Below, one piece after another: positions 46,569 through 63,048 of a stretch of 64,000 nt of DNA. The stretch's first letter is position 1; each line of letters starts with the position of its first letter. Under the pieces are notes generated by a model. The model was not told the origin of the DNA. It searched no databases and saw only the letters and a program-made list of their open reading frames with translations. This DNA comes from Coprinopsis marcescibilis (lineage: Eukaryota > Basidiomycota > Agaricomycetes > Agaricales > Psathyrellaceae): positions 4,904-68,903 of the forward strand of contig ML210171.1 of the NCBI GenBank assembly GCA_004369085.1, read 5' to 3'. Made by a program: the position numbers and the translations under genes.

Positions 46569-48924
46569 ATGGTATCGGCTGCAAAACCCGGGTCCTCGTC
46601 AAAAACGAGGTCCTCCAGCTCCTCAATAACCCTGAAAAGAGTCAAGGGAGAGAACTTCTACCGCGATGCGAAACAAGCGTCTCGCCTTAAGATGCTCAAC
46701 GGGGGGAAGCCCGTTCGAGATAAGGATGGGAATATCACCAAGGCTGCTGCATTCCAGAAGGGTGAGGATGAGACCAAGCCGGGGAGGGTACAGCCTGATC
46801 GGAGGTGGTTTGGTGAGTGTTTCTTGAGATTTGGGAGGGTGAAGTCGGTGTACTGATTGGGATTCAGGGAATACGAGGGTGATCTCGCAGTCTGCGTTGG
46901 ACCATTTCAGGACTAGTCTTGCTGGGAAGAAGGATGACCCCTACTCGGTGTTGTTGAGAAGGAATAAGCTACCTATGTCTTTGCTGGATGATGCTGCCAA
47001 TCCTCATACTCGCAAGGTAAGGTCCTAAATTTGAAGTAGCTCAAAATCTAACGGTGCTTTTCATTAATAGCGCTCGCATATCGTTGAAACCGAGCCGTTT
47101 GCTGAGACCTTTGGGCCGAAGTCGCAGAGGAAGCGACCTAAGATTGAAGTTGGAACATTCGAAGAGTTGGGCGAGTTTGCTGCCACTGCGGCCGTGGAGG
47201 CAGCAGAGGAAGCTGAAAAAACGGGTAAAGGTGTCATTGGTATGTTTCAGCTTTCTACTCGTCGATTTCCTTCTCTTATTTGTTTCGGTAGAACCACTTG
47301 CCTCAGCAGTTGCCGATGCGCAGACCCATCAGGACTACAAGGAACCAATCTTCGCCAAGGGAACATCGAGAAGAATTTACGGAGAGTTGTACAAGGTCAT
47401 CGACTCTTCAGATGTTGTGCTCCACATTTTGGACGCAAGAGATCCACTGGGAACGATGTGCCAATCAGTCTTGGAGTATATCAAGAAAGAGAAATCGCAC
47501 AAGCAGGTGGTACTTATTATCAACAAGTGCGACTTGGTCCCGAATTGGGTGACGGTAAGCGAGCATCACCATATACGTGTAGGTCTGGCCGGCTGATGCG
47601 ATGTAGGCTCGTTACATCCAACATCTGACACCTCGTTACCCTACGATTGCCTTCCACGCCTCCCCCAACCATTCTTTCGGAAAAGGAACTCTTATCCAAT
47701 TGCTCCGCCAATTTGCCCAGCTTCACTCGGATAAAAAGCAGATTTCTGTTGGATTTATTGGATACCCAAACGTTGGCAAAAGCAGCGTTATCAATACCCT
47801 TAAAAGCAACAAAGTCTGCAGAGTTGCCCCTATTCCTGGTGAAACTAAAGTACGTGGGTTTCGTCTCTAATTTATTGGCCGTGGCTTATCTCTCCATAGG
47901 TGTGGCAATATATTACACTGACCCGCAAAATCTACCTTATCGATTGCCCTGGTATTGTCCCTGCATCTGCACACGATTCGCAGACAGCTATTGTGCTGAA
48001 GGGAGTGGTTCGGGTGGAAAACTTGCCCACACCATCAGACCACATTCCTGCTCTCATGGAGCGTGTCAAGCCAATCTATCTTTCGCGGACGTACGATGTA
48101 CCTCTTCCTAACCCTGAGGACCCGTCGCAATCATGGGACCCGGAAGACCTCCTCGACTCGCTTGCTCGGATGAAGGGTAGGCTTCTGAAAGGGGGTGAAC
48201 CGGATCGCGACTCGGTTGCTAAGATCATCCTCAGCGATTGGGTTCGGGGCCGGATACCTTTCTTCGTTTCTCCACCTGACAGGCCGGAGAAGTTGAATGA
48301 AGAAGAGGCGAAGAAGAAGAAGTTAGCTGCTGCCAAGGGTAAGGGCAAGGCTCAAGAGTTGCAAGACCTGCAACCTATGAAGCAGAACCTGAAGACCCTT
48401 ACACAAAAGATGGTTTTCGTTCCTGAAGATATCGAAAGACTTGACGAGGAAGATGAGGCTCAAGAGGGTGGTGAACCTGCAATTGTGGATGACGATGAGG
48501 GCGATGATAGCGATGCTGAAGAAGTTGAGCAAGAGGAAGATTTGAAGTGGGGAGACGTCTTTGAAGGTATCGAGGGCGGCGAGGCTGTGGATGGGGTATC
48601 AGAGGCCGTGGAACAGGCCCCCGACAGTCCTTCAGTCGGTGAGTATCTCTGCCTCATACATCCATATCTTCAGCTTGGCTGATTGTATCCGCAGCGGATT
48701 CAGAAGACGATAAGCCTTCTAAACAGAAGGAACGTATGAAGACGAACAAGGTACATTTTTCTTTACGCCACAGACTGCGCACGTCGCCTGACAGACTGCC
48801 ACCGTAGCGAAAAGCCGAAAACTTTTACACCAACACTAATGTCAAGAACAAAAATCGCGAAAAAGCAGCGTTACTCCGATCATTACCCGTTGGAAGGAAG
48901 AAGGACCGAAAGCCAAAGAAATGA
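46569..48924 (+). CDS. NOG2: Nucleolar GTP-binding protein 2 (NOG2/GNL2)
   Basis: Circularly permuted GTPase needed for late nuclear maturation of the 60S ribosomal subunit. Exons 46569-46812, 46868-47016, 47071-47239, 47292-47554, 47607-47849, 47900-48638, 48695-48750, 48808-48924; 659 residues. N-terminal NGN-type region ([37 protein letters not shown]). GTPase motifs run in permuted order: DARDPLG (235-241), G4 NKCD (265-268), G1 GYPNVGKSS (327-335), G2-like VAPIPGETK (348-356) and G3 DCPG (371-374). The YLSRTY block and the acidic C-terminal region with a basic tail (KKDRKPKK) are also typical. Same strand as both enolases. Confidence 0.94.
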
Positions 48925-49411
48925 AGAATCATCGGGCGTTAGGACTGATATCCGAAGAAAACGATGGATATGTTCAGGGCAAGTCGAGTTCTTGATTTTC
49001 TCGACATCGAAGCAAGACTAACATCAATCGTGCAGGTGTCGTCTACTTCACGTCATACTTGTACTTACCTTTTTCCTTGGAGCTGCTATGGAATATTCTA
49101 GAGAGACCTGGTGCAGACCTGGTCTGTGCGACGCAAACTTCCGAACGATCCCGTTAGACCTCCAAGAATCGAGAAATACCAGCAGGTAATGTATCATGTT
49201 GTAACCCTGCGTGAGGCTGGGGGCACCGATTATAAAGGGGAACGAAATGTATCGGGAATCGATCGGATTGAGCAAGAAACGTTCGCGATTTCGGATTTTG
49301 ACCCATGGATGACGCTGTACCGTGGGAAAGTAGGATTGATAGTACTAAGATCGATAGATAACTCGAGACCATCCTCTCATTTGGATTCTTCCACATCTCT
49401 ACCTCCTAACC
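48925..49411. promoter_or_regulatory. Upstream region of enolase 1
   Basis: 487 bp. TATAAAGG at 49231-49238 lies about 180 bp before the start codon, which is far for a core element unless there is a long leader. No gene is seen in the interval. Confidence 0.4.
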
Positions 49412-51345
<1,934 letters not shown>

Positions 51346-51379
51346 TGAATCAACCTTCAATCGACCATCGTATATCGAA

Positions 51380-53103
<1,724 letters not shown>

Positions 53104-53556
53104 GAATCTAGCTACTAGAAGTGCTCAGAAGAAACCCAATTTACTGATTCCAGCGTAATAGAGTGCCAAAGGCCAAATAATTAATTGTGTTCAGTACTCT
53201 AAATGATGCAAACGTTATGTTTATGGTCATTGGTTCGTTGCTGCCGATGTGGTGGGGGACGAATATACCTATGCTATGCTACATGGTCAGGAAAAGAGGT
53301 TAAAACGAATGTAACGTAAGGAGAAAAAAACAGAGAGCAACGATGGCGACAAGGAGGTAGGTTATACGGTGACGCGGTGGGTGAGACGCAGACGACGATA
53401 ACAGTGTTGAAAGTGTACACGAAAGAGGAAAATGCGAGCGAACAATGAGCGTGGTGGTGATATATATCGGATTCGTGACAAAGTTGACAAAGAAACCCAA
53501 AAACTAAGTAGCGCAATTGATAATGATAGGACCGAAGTCAAAGTCGTTTGGCTGTG
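53104..53556. other. Convergent intergenic region
   Basis: 3' ends of enolase 2 (plus) and the TBC gene (minus) face each other. No open frame with support, no repeat. Confidence 0.5.
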
Positions 53557-56500
53557 TTAAAGCAAAGCTGTTGCATCTTGCCCAGACTGTACGAGTTGCC
53601 TCCATTCTAGTCTCCAAGTCCGGATGCTGGCACGCAATTTCCTGTCTCCCAGCATCTTTTCGATCCAGTTGAGGAAAACGTCCTCGTCTTCCGGAACGAA
53701 AAAGGACGAAAGGAGCGAAAGGATGGTTTCAAAGTTGGCATGTGGGGATGTTATTTGGTCTGCAACACTTCGTCAGCAAACAATCGAAGAAAAGACGAGA
53801 ATAGCGCAATCTACCTTTGTACACCCACAGCACAGCAACTGCTACGGCAACAAATACATCCAACCCTTCCAACCAAAACACATCCCAGAGCCGAAGCTGA
53901 GTCTGGAACGGCACTGTATTCGAGAACAGGGTGATATACCACTTGGTGGCATATGCCGTGGTGCTGACCATGTGTTTCTTGAAGCTTTCGTACACATTCG
54001 GCATGCAGCGCTTGGTAATCTGTTCTTGGACATATATCGCCTCCAAGAGTCCAGGGAATCCAGGGCTGAAGATGGTATGCATGTCGTAAGCGGTATGTAG
54101 GCGGACGAGCGAGGTGTATGCGAGCGAAGGAGGCAAGTATGAGAGGAGAGTTGCAGCTATCGGGCCCATTCCTTGGACGTAGCCGCAGGCATCGCATAAC
54201 AGCGAAAATGCATGTAGGACATGGAACAACGATCGTTGTCTATAACGAAAGATATCAGGACATGAATTGCGAAGGAGTCTGCAAAGGACTTACCCAGCGC
54301 CATAACGCGTTCTGAACATGATATGCCCACTAATCGTCCTGGGAACGTCCAAATCAATCTGAACATCGTACGTTGAAGGCTTCTCAATCGCCTCTCGGTA
54401 ATCCCGAGAAAGCCTTTCAGCCTGTGCAACACCAGCACTCGCAGCAGTACCACTCGCCGTCGATTTCGAAACATCCACATCCTGCCTCTGTCCACGCTGC
54501 TGAGAATTACCCTCAACATACGCGCACATCAGAACCTCCCAGACCGCCGCCCTCCACCGATCCGGTACACCTTTGTATACCCTCCTCCTCACCTTGGCCG
54601 TCTTGGACGGCCTCACCCTCCATGCCTGGACGTTCCCACCTTCATCCCGCACATTTGGAACAAGCATTCTATTCCACTTGGATATCCTCTCAGCCTCCTT
54701 CGGATGCGGTAGCGGAGGCGGGACGCGCGGCAACGACCGAGGCGATTTCAATTCACCAGCCACCGGTGCATCCGCCCCACTCCCTGTCGAAAGCGGCTTA
54801 AGCATCGGCTGCGAAGGCATCAAGATCAACCGGTCATGCGAAGGGATCGTGAAGAACCCATATCGGTCCACACTCGAGAGTATCTGGATCTCCTTTGGAT
54901 GTAGCTCGCGCTTCTTCTCGTTCGAATCCGCAATCGCCGCGTCCGCTAGCACCTGGCTCTTGGTCCTGTGAGGCGCGGGTTGGGACGAGCTGGCGTTGCT
55001 GTTGGGACTCCCAACTGGCGAGCCATCCCCGGTTCCGTTTGTGCTGGTGTTGGGTGAGTTGGCGATGCTGGATGGAAGACGCGTCCGTGCGGCACGTGTG
55101 CGCTCCACACCGTCCTCGTACCCGTCACCTTTCACCCCAAACACCTCCAACTGGGCATAGGTATTGCGGACATGAAAAGCATCGAACTCCTCGCCGAAGG
55201 AGGGTACCAATGAAGGTACAAGTGACGGATTCAGTGATACATTCGAGGGGTGTGATTTGAGTGCAGGCGAAAAGTTGACTGGAGGTGTCGGAAGCGAAGG
55301 CGGTGGTGGTGTGGACCTTAATTTGCGGCGTTGCTCATCCTGCATTGTCGGTGGAGAACCTTGCATGTGCTGGGGGTTGGATGATGGCTGTCTTTGGCGT
55401 TGTGATGATGTGTGGTCGATCGTACCATTGCCATGCCCGTTGGCATCGCTAGCACCACTCAAAGGCCTAATACCAAGCCCAAACGTGTTCGCAGCGTTTA
55501 GGTTTAAGGGAGCCCCAGGGTTTACAGCAGAGTTTCGATCTCCTCCCCCTCCACCATTCCGCTTGTTCACGCTCAAGAGGTGCGCATCCCTGCTGATCCC
55601 AGCACCGTTCTCTTGGCCAAGTTCTGCTTGCTGCTGCCTGTTCAATGATGGAGCCGGAGACGGTCGCCTCGAGGAGGTGGGAGAGCAACCACGAAGTGTT
55701 CCAGGAGCTTCCCCGTACGAAGAGTTGACCCGTTCGGTGCTGCTGCTGATGTTTGCACTCCTGGTCCCATGCCCATTGGTCGATGAAACGCTCTGGTTTG
55801 CAGCGGGATAGGTTGGCTCCCTCAACAACGACGGCCTCGACTCAAACGCATAGGCCTGACCTTGTGAAGCATAGTACCCGTTGGATAACGATGCTTGGTA
55901 CTGCGACTGCGAAGCAGACGTCCCAGAATATTGCGAATTTTGCTGCGAAGAATGGTTGGAATTTGAGGTGTTGGTGCTGCTGCTTTCATCTCTTGAATGT
56001 CGCCTGGTGTTGGACTGTTTGGAATGCGATGAATTCTGCGAACGGGCGTAAGAGATGGGAGGTGGGGGTGGATGTTGGGGTGTTGGTCGAGATGGTGAAT
56101 GCGAGTGCGATCGGGAGGATGGTTGTGGTACTGGGATTGTGTCGTCGTAGTGATCGGTGCGTATGCTCGGGATTGAACTTTGGTGCGATAGGATGGTATG
56201 CGAGTGGGAGAGTTCAGAGGAGCGAACTGAATCGTGGTGTTGGTGTCCTGAACCTCGTGAAGACGGTCGACCAGGCGGTTGTACCACGTTGGCGTTTGCC
56301 GCATTCAAAGTTGGCCCATATTGCTGGTTCCTCGAGGGACTTGGCTGGGCAGGTGCATATCCGTTCACCTGCATGTATCCGGCTTGCTGTTTCACAGGTG
56401 TTCCGGACCTGGAAGGAACTGGTGAAGACCTGGCAGACGACGTGGTCATCTTTGAAGCATCACGATTATGATGGTGGGGAGGGGTAGAAAAGGTTGACGT

Positions 56501-58141
56501 CGGTGTTTGGGGGTGGTGATTGTAATGAGGAGCCGGAGATCCTTTCCTGGGTGTTTGCGGCAAGGCCGTCAATGTAGGAACAGGACCACCCGGGATTACA
56601 GATGAGCGAGGTCGGTAATTGCGCAGGGCCATCTCATCGTGGTTTCCAGAGAAACCGGTGGAGCCGTGTGGTCTCGGTACCTCTCTTGACGTCGACAGCG
56701 CTTGTGAATCAGAGGGTAGTGGTGGCTGGTCACGATTTAAAGAAGATTGGGAGATGGTAGTGGGGAGTAGCAAAGGAGCACTAGTCGGAAGAGGTGGCGG
56801 TAGGCTGGTCAACGGGGTGGCATAGACTGACTCCGATGCGGTGCCAATCCCAGAATGGGCGCTTGAGAGGGAATTGCTGCTTGCGTTAGGCAGTGGATTG
56901 GTACCGGAATGCTGTGGTTGGTTTGTATATGGCTGCTGGCCCTTTTCCTGATCCAAGTCCAAGTCCAGTGTCAGCCGTGTCCTACCGCGCTGGGCTGTAC
57001 CAAGTACCGGTCTTCAGTCTCCGTGAATGCGCAGAAACAAAAAGGCTTGTACATACCGTCATCGCAAGTATTCCTGCCGGTCGTCTCGACTATCCTCTTT
57101 ACGTTCTGCTTTGAATAATACTCCGCCACTGGTGCACTGATCGTAGTTCCCAGCTGAAACGACAAACGCGGGTTTGCCGTTGTCCAGTTGTGATGGTTGA
57201 CACTGTTGACATTGATAGCAGTAGTCGAGCTGGTGTCCGTAGATCCATTGGTATTATCGTAAGGACTCGAAGATGTCCCATCTTGAGCGTACACTGGTTG
57301 CTTTCTCGCAGGAATAGCCCCTCCTCCATTGACGTGAACGATAGCTCCTTCGCTGATCGACTCCAACGTCGTAGCATGGCTCGCCACGCTATCCGGCCTC
57401 CTCATCTCCTGCTCCCGTAACAGATTCGAGGGAACGCTGGGCATAATGCCAGTATCAAAATACGCCAGTTCCGATTCTTCGGCATACAGAGAGGCAGAGT
57501 CTGTCTTTTTCTTCACTGGTTTCCTACTTGCCGTCGGAAGAATGTCGCTGCTATTCGAGTAGTTTGAGCTCGTGGAAACAACCGAGGGTTTCGAGGCGTG
57601 TGTCGTGGGTGGAAACATGTCGACCGGAACCAACTCTGTCAGTGGTGATTCGAATTCAATGTCGAATGCTTCGTCGTCGTCTCCCTCTTCTTCGTATTCC
57701 TCCTGGACGCTGTCCTCTTCGTCCTCTTCCTCGCCTTCAAAGGTGTCGATGATAGGAGACGTCAGAGGAAGTCGAAAGCGAACGTCCTTTGTAGGCTTGG
57801 GGAATGTGAATGCTTCGAGCTGGTCCTGGGTCAGACGACTGGCTTTGACAACCCGGGCGCTATCATCGCCGTCTTCTTCTTCTATTGGCAATGTCCGGTT
57901 CTGATCTTGATCGCTGCTGTCACCCTGCATGGCACATGGATTCAGTCGGCCGTGGGCACGATGAGGAAGAGTGGAAGATATTGTTACTGACCACGCCGTA
58001 CATAGAGTATATCGAAAAGATGGCGGTTTCAGAGCCGCTCAATCGCCTCCGTTCGTCGTCACTGCCAGCGTGGTCCTGCAGTCGCTCGCGTCCTTTAGGA
58101 ATCCGGTGTTGCACTTGCACTTGCACGCCTTCATCTTCCAT
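53557..58141 (-). CDS. TBC-domain RabGAP with long disordered N-terminus
   Basis: GTPase-activating protein for Rab GTPases. Exons 58141-57992, 57924-57053, 56981-54294, 54239-53815, 53759-53557; 1,445 residues. The N-terminal 1,000 residues are Ser/Pro/Asn-rich and disordered with acidic patches. The TBC domain covers the last third: VYKGVPDRWRAAVWEVL, the arginine finger in IDLDVPRT (Ile1216, Asp1219, Arg1222), the glutamine finger in GYVQGM (Tyr1257, Gln1259), LRLWDVFWLEG, and the C-terminal RTWRLEWRQLVQ. Both catalytic residues are present, so it should be active. The start was placed at 58141 because the upstream exon MEDEGVQVQVQHRIP splices in frame; an internal ATG at 57930 is the alternative. 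Substrate Rab not predictable; Gyp5-type is a guess. Confidence 0.88.
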
Positions 58142-58581
58142 AACAGCCAACTCCAGTGTGACACCGGAAGAGCCAGGTCAGAAAGAGTGCTATGAATGGC
58201 ACTGACTGCCAGTGAAGGCCGAGCGTGTAATAAGAAGTAAAGAAACAAAGAGCGCAAGAGAGGGAGAAGTCAATTCGTGAGAGAGAGAGCCAGATTATAA
58301 TGAAACGATAGTGATGAGTAGAGGGGTGTAGAGTGCTCTGTACTGTCCAAACATATGCCAGCGTACGATGGAAGAGAAGTAGCAGAAATTTTCGGCTTTA
58401 GCACTGATCGAAACGACGACAGCGGACGGTGGGGTCGAAGCCTTTGCTTGTCATCACCTCATCATTTGGCAAGCGAAAAAGTATTTTACCCCTGTCGTAA
58501 ATGCTACGTAAAGACATGAGACAATGGCGTCCCGCAAGATGAAAACAATATGGATAATGTACATGTATTAAAAGCCTCCTC
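58142..58581. other. Intergenic region between TBC and importin genes
   Basis: Upstream region of the TBC gene and 3' flank of the importin gene, both on the minus strand. A GAGAGAGAGAG run occurs near 58277-58289. No gene seen. Confidence 0.45.
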
Positions 58582-61500
58582 TCAAGCCGCTTCCAGAACT
58601 CCGCGAACAACCAGAATCTCCTCCTCGCTCAGTTGGTCCAACAACAGGCTGAACATGTTGGGATCCTGGGCCGCAAAGTCCTTGATGAATCCTCGGAGGT
58701 GCGACTTGAAAATAAAAAAGTCAGAGAACCGGACAATGCCCACAGAGCACTGCTTCAAACATACCTGCATGTCCATCTGCGAGACCGGGTCACTCTTCAA
58801 ATCCTCATCATCCGCATCGTTATCGAAAACATCATCGTTGTCAAACGCCATTCCCTTGGGGCCGAGCATATCAGACAGGAACGAAAACTCGTCCTTGCTG
58901 AAGCCTTGGTTTTGCTTCTCTTCTTCGGTCCAGTCATCATCCTACAGAAAGATCCTCGTCAGAAAAGCCAAGTGACAGAAAAGTCAAAAATAAAACGTCA
59001 ACTTACGCCATCATCAGACTCGACCTCGTATGCTCCATGAGGTCCACCGGCCGAGAAGGTCGCGGCCTCGCCTCCAGACAACAAATCATGCACGATGATC
59101 TTGAGAGCCTTGACGGGGAACGCAATCCTCGTGAATTCATGGGGCGCTACAGCAAGCAACAAGACACCGTCAGCCAAATCCCAGCTCACACATATAACAA
59201 AAGGAAAAGAGACTCGTACTATTCTTCGTGCGCGAACGAGTCATGATCACTACATCCACCAACCCAATCCCCAGCAGCAGCAGAAAAGCGCGAAATTGAC
59301 ATCTCAGAAACAATATTCTAAACAGCTAACAGAACGCTAAAAGGACTCACCATTCTTGGTTTCAGGCCGGAGAATCATGTCACCCTTGACGGACAGGTTC
59401 CTCAAGCTCGGTCTCTCGGAGAGGAAGAGCTGTACGAGACCAAGAGTGCTGACCCTGGTAGGCCAATACCCCTGGAACGTCTCGGCATTCTCGCACCAAG
59501 TCTGAATGAGAATGTCCAAACCCGACCGGTCATTGATGACAAGCGGTTCAATAAGATCGAGCACGGTATCTCTCTGGTTGTTGATCAAAAATGCGAAAGG
59601 AACGACCAAGCTCTGAAAACGACAGTTAATCGCAGTAATCACGAACAAAGACCTCAACTGAACATACCTGAGTAAAGGTAGCGGTCTTGGCGGTCAACAT
59701 GGAAGTCAGCATTGCCTGCAAAAGCTGCGGCAAGACAGGCAATACAGCCTCTCCAGTCTTCCTGAACAAGTGAATGATCAAATCTCCAATCGCCAGACCA
59801 CCGGACTCATCTTGGTTCTGCAGCAACTTGGCTACGAGACCAAGAGTATGGTCCAACCCGCTCCTTCCAGCGGCATCACTCCACGAAAGAAGCTGGTTAA
59901 CATCCTTCCTCACAACCAGCGTCAAGCAAGTAACACCATTCTAATAACAAAGTATATCAGTTCCGGTCACGAGCCAACCCAACAAGCTCATCCTCACCTG
60001 CAAAACATCTCTATCCTCCGCACTGTCCAAGCAACGGAACAAATTCGGCGCCAAAAGTGCAAAGAACCCATCCCCCAGCCCACTTTCCGGGGACCCCTCA
60101 ATCAAGCTACTGATCAAGTCAATGGCAGATCCAGCAACCCAAGCTTCCCCAGCTGCACCACCACCAGTCGCAGGTGTAGCACTCCCGGATTTCGTCCCAC
60201 CACCAAGAGTATCCACCAACACGGGCAAAGCTTGTTTAACCACGGTTTCATACAAACCAGCGCTAGAAGCGGAAGCTAGCGCTTTCAAAATATCCGTCAA
60301 CATCGAGATGAACAGCGGGTCTGTTGAGTGCGTAGATGAATGGGTTTAGGCGGGTTCCAGTGATTAAGATTTGGTTTGCAACGCGCAAAAAGGTGGGAGA
60401 TGAGAATACTGGGTCAGTGATGCGCCAAAAAATGTGAAGGCTTCGTACCCCTGTTGTTTTTGTGCCATACTTCGAGCGAAACGACCACCAAGGCACTGGC
60501 AAGTTCTGGCGTCAGCCATTTGCCGCTGTCGATTTCGAGCACCACAGAAAGAGTCTCAAGAACGAGAGACAGGGTATCTTCGGACGTGACACCCAAAAAC
60601 GGTCCCAAATCCTTGGCTATCCTCGGGGCATAAGGGACGAGAACCGAATCATCACCGCTTTGGCAGAAGCTAATTATTGATAATACGGAGTGGGTGTAGG
60701 CGAAAGACAGAATGGAAAAAAAGGTAGTGATTAGCATCACTTTCAACGACGGGCTGCTGAGGAAAACGCTTACTTGTGGACAGCCTTGACAGCAGAAACT
60801 TTGACGGGAACACCTGCCTCAGCAGATTCGATGACTTGAACAGCTGCATCGAGATACTGCGTAGCGGCGTGTGCGGGAAGCAACTTTGCGAACTGACTCG
60901 CGAAAACAAAGCCCCGACCTTGCAAGAATGGCTGTTCTGTCAAGCACAAATAAACGTATCAGCGACATCTGACGTGGTAACAATTCCATTTCGCAACCCA
61001 CCTGAACTAGTAAGAATGAATGGAACGACGTTCACGAGTAGGTAATCGAGATCGATTGGTTTCTCTCTCCCCGAATCTACCTCGTCGTCAATCACGTCGA
61101 CGATAGACTCGGATTGAGACCCGACAGCTGCCAGAGCAGCTTCAAACGGCCTCCACCACTCCGAGTTGCCAGCATCGCGAGCCTGGTTGGACGAGGTGAC
61201 GATCTGGCTGAAGACAGTCTGAATTGTCCGAGTAGTGCCCACAGGCTCTTTGTCGATCAAAACCTAACGCCATACTCAGCATCAACACAGAAGCGATCAG
61301 GAATGGGTCCTCACCCCCAATAAATCAAAGCCTGCTACTCGCACGCTGTATTGGACAGTTTCGTCCTCTTCCTGAGCGATAAAGGCATTGGCATTGTTAG
61401 CCCAAGTTTCCTCCTGATTACAGTTAATTTGCGGTCAATCGAGCCTTTCTAACAGAGCAAGAAGATAACAAACTCACGTCTTCATCAGTCACTTGTGTGA

Positions 61501-62891
61501 GGTTAAACACTGCCGAGACCAGAAGGGAGAGGTTATCTCCTGTGAACCATCCTCGTGCCTTTCTGCCTCTCATAGCGGCCGAAATGAAATCTAAAGTGGG
61601 ACAGATAAGTTGAGGAAGATCAACGGATTCATCTTCTGAGGTTCTAGGGGGCGATTCGGATGAAGCTAAATAGTAGTGGGCAAAGACCGGGTAGACAGCT
61701 TGGAGTTGGTAGAGAGCGGACGAAAGCAGTTGTGGTAGATGGGGAGCAAGGGGGATAGGGAAGGATGTTTGTAGGGTGTCCAGGGTCTACAAATAGGTTA
61801 GTAGCTTGATTGAAGGGGGAGATACGATTGTCGCACCTTGTAAATTTGAATGGGAACAAGAATACTGTCCCAATTGGGTGCGCCGATCAAGTTCTGCAGA
61901 GTCTCGTTCGCAAGCAAAACCTTGAAGGCTTCTAGCCATACTGGAAGGATAGAAGTCGTCGCTTCTGTGACAGCATCCTTGAATTGGCCCTTGACCATAA
62001 ACAGGGCGGTCACACATTGGCGGAAAACGGAGACGGTTCGGGCTCTGGTAGGAGCAGAGTGCTGCAAAACTATGAATACCGAGGATACAGACAACAACAG
62101 GCAACTCACCTCGGTGGATCCCAAAATGCCAAGAAGGACAGGCAGAAGCTCGCGCAGAACAGGCAAGATTTGGTCTTCGGTGAGTTCTGAGCGAATGAAT
62201 TCGGTAAAGACCTGCATCGCGCCATGTACGGCGTCAGGTGAGCCAGTCGAAATGAGGGTGATCAAGTTTTGCAGGAGGTCGGGGTATTCATCTGGCCAGT
62301 CACATTTGGCGATGGATGACAGTGCGTGGGCCTAATGGTGCCTTAAGTCAATGCTGATGCTTTCTGGTTGAATTAAACCCACGCAGAGCGATCGAATTTT
62401 GCGATTGGGATCGGAGAGGCCGTGGAACAAGACTTGACGGATTTGGTCCTTTAGCTAGATCGATAGTGAGTTTTCTGGCAAAGCTCAATTGCAGAGAGCG
62501 AGGTACCTCTGGTGGTGGAGCCGAGCCTTTGAAGGACTGGAAAAACGGCGACCATCGTTCTTTGATGTACTTCCGGAGGCTGATGCACGCTGAGTGGATA
62601 TTGGGATGTTTTATAAGGATCAACAGCCCACGAGATCAAGTGGCAAATGAACTCATCTGTCTAAGCGAGATATCTGCATCCTGGGTCAAAACAAGCTGCG
62701 ATAACGCAAGACCAGTCGCTGTGCACGCGTTCCAAATGAATGATCAGACCTGTACGCGAACACTGGGGCATTAACTGGGGCAAACCTGGGGTAGCGAACA
62801 GCTCAGCGAGCTTGAGCTCGGCAGAGACACGCGTAGTGGTGTCGGGGTTGAGGGTGGCGGTAAGAACCTGGGCAATTTGAGCAGCGTCCAT
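58582..62891 (-). CDS. Importin-9/Kap114-type karyopherin
   Basis: HEAT-repeat nuclear import receptor of the importin-beta family; yeast Kap114 and human IPO9 carry histones and TBP. The N-terminus (MDAAQIAQVLTATLNPDTTT, then AELKLAELFAT) is the RanGTP-binding importin N-domain start, followed by LRKYIKERWSPFFQ. Many short introns break the gene. Helical leucine-rich repeats run throughout, e.g. VLRELLPVLLGILGS and LQLLQAMLTSML-like stretches. The C-terminal part has the acidic DNDDVFDNDADDED loop and ends LSEEEILVVRGVLEAA, matching the IPO9-type tail. Expected size about 1,050 residues. Not all exon junctions were verified; one near 62.65 kb uses a weak GTTCAT donor. Divergent from the F-box gene, starts 157 bp apart. 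Confidence 0.85.
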
Positions 62892-63048
62892 GGTGGTTTA
62901 GAGGAAAGGCACAGCGGGGCGAACCTAGAAAACCCTAGCCCACGTGCCAGACGCGTTTCTTATGTAAGCCAATATCCTGACTGTCCAGGAAAGAACACAC
63001 CAACGAGGCATCCGTCACACTGTTTCACTCTAACCACCACATACCCCA
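62892..63048. promoter_or_regulatory. Compact divergent promoter with an E-box (CACGTG)
   Basis: 157 bp separate the importin (minus) and F-box (plus) start codons. CACGTG at 62941-62946 is a possible bHLH site. Both promoters must lie here or within transcribed sequence. Confidence 0.4.

Noticed and set aside
54373..56487. Several plus-strand open frames of 120-240 codons
   Set aside because: Antisense shadows of the 2.7-kb TBC exon; no domain in any of them.
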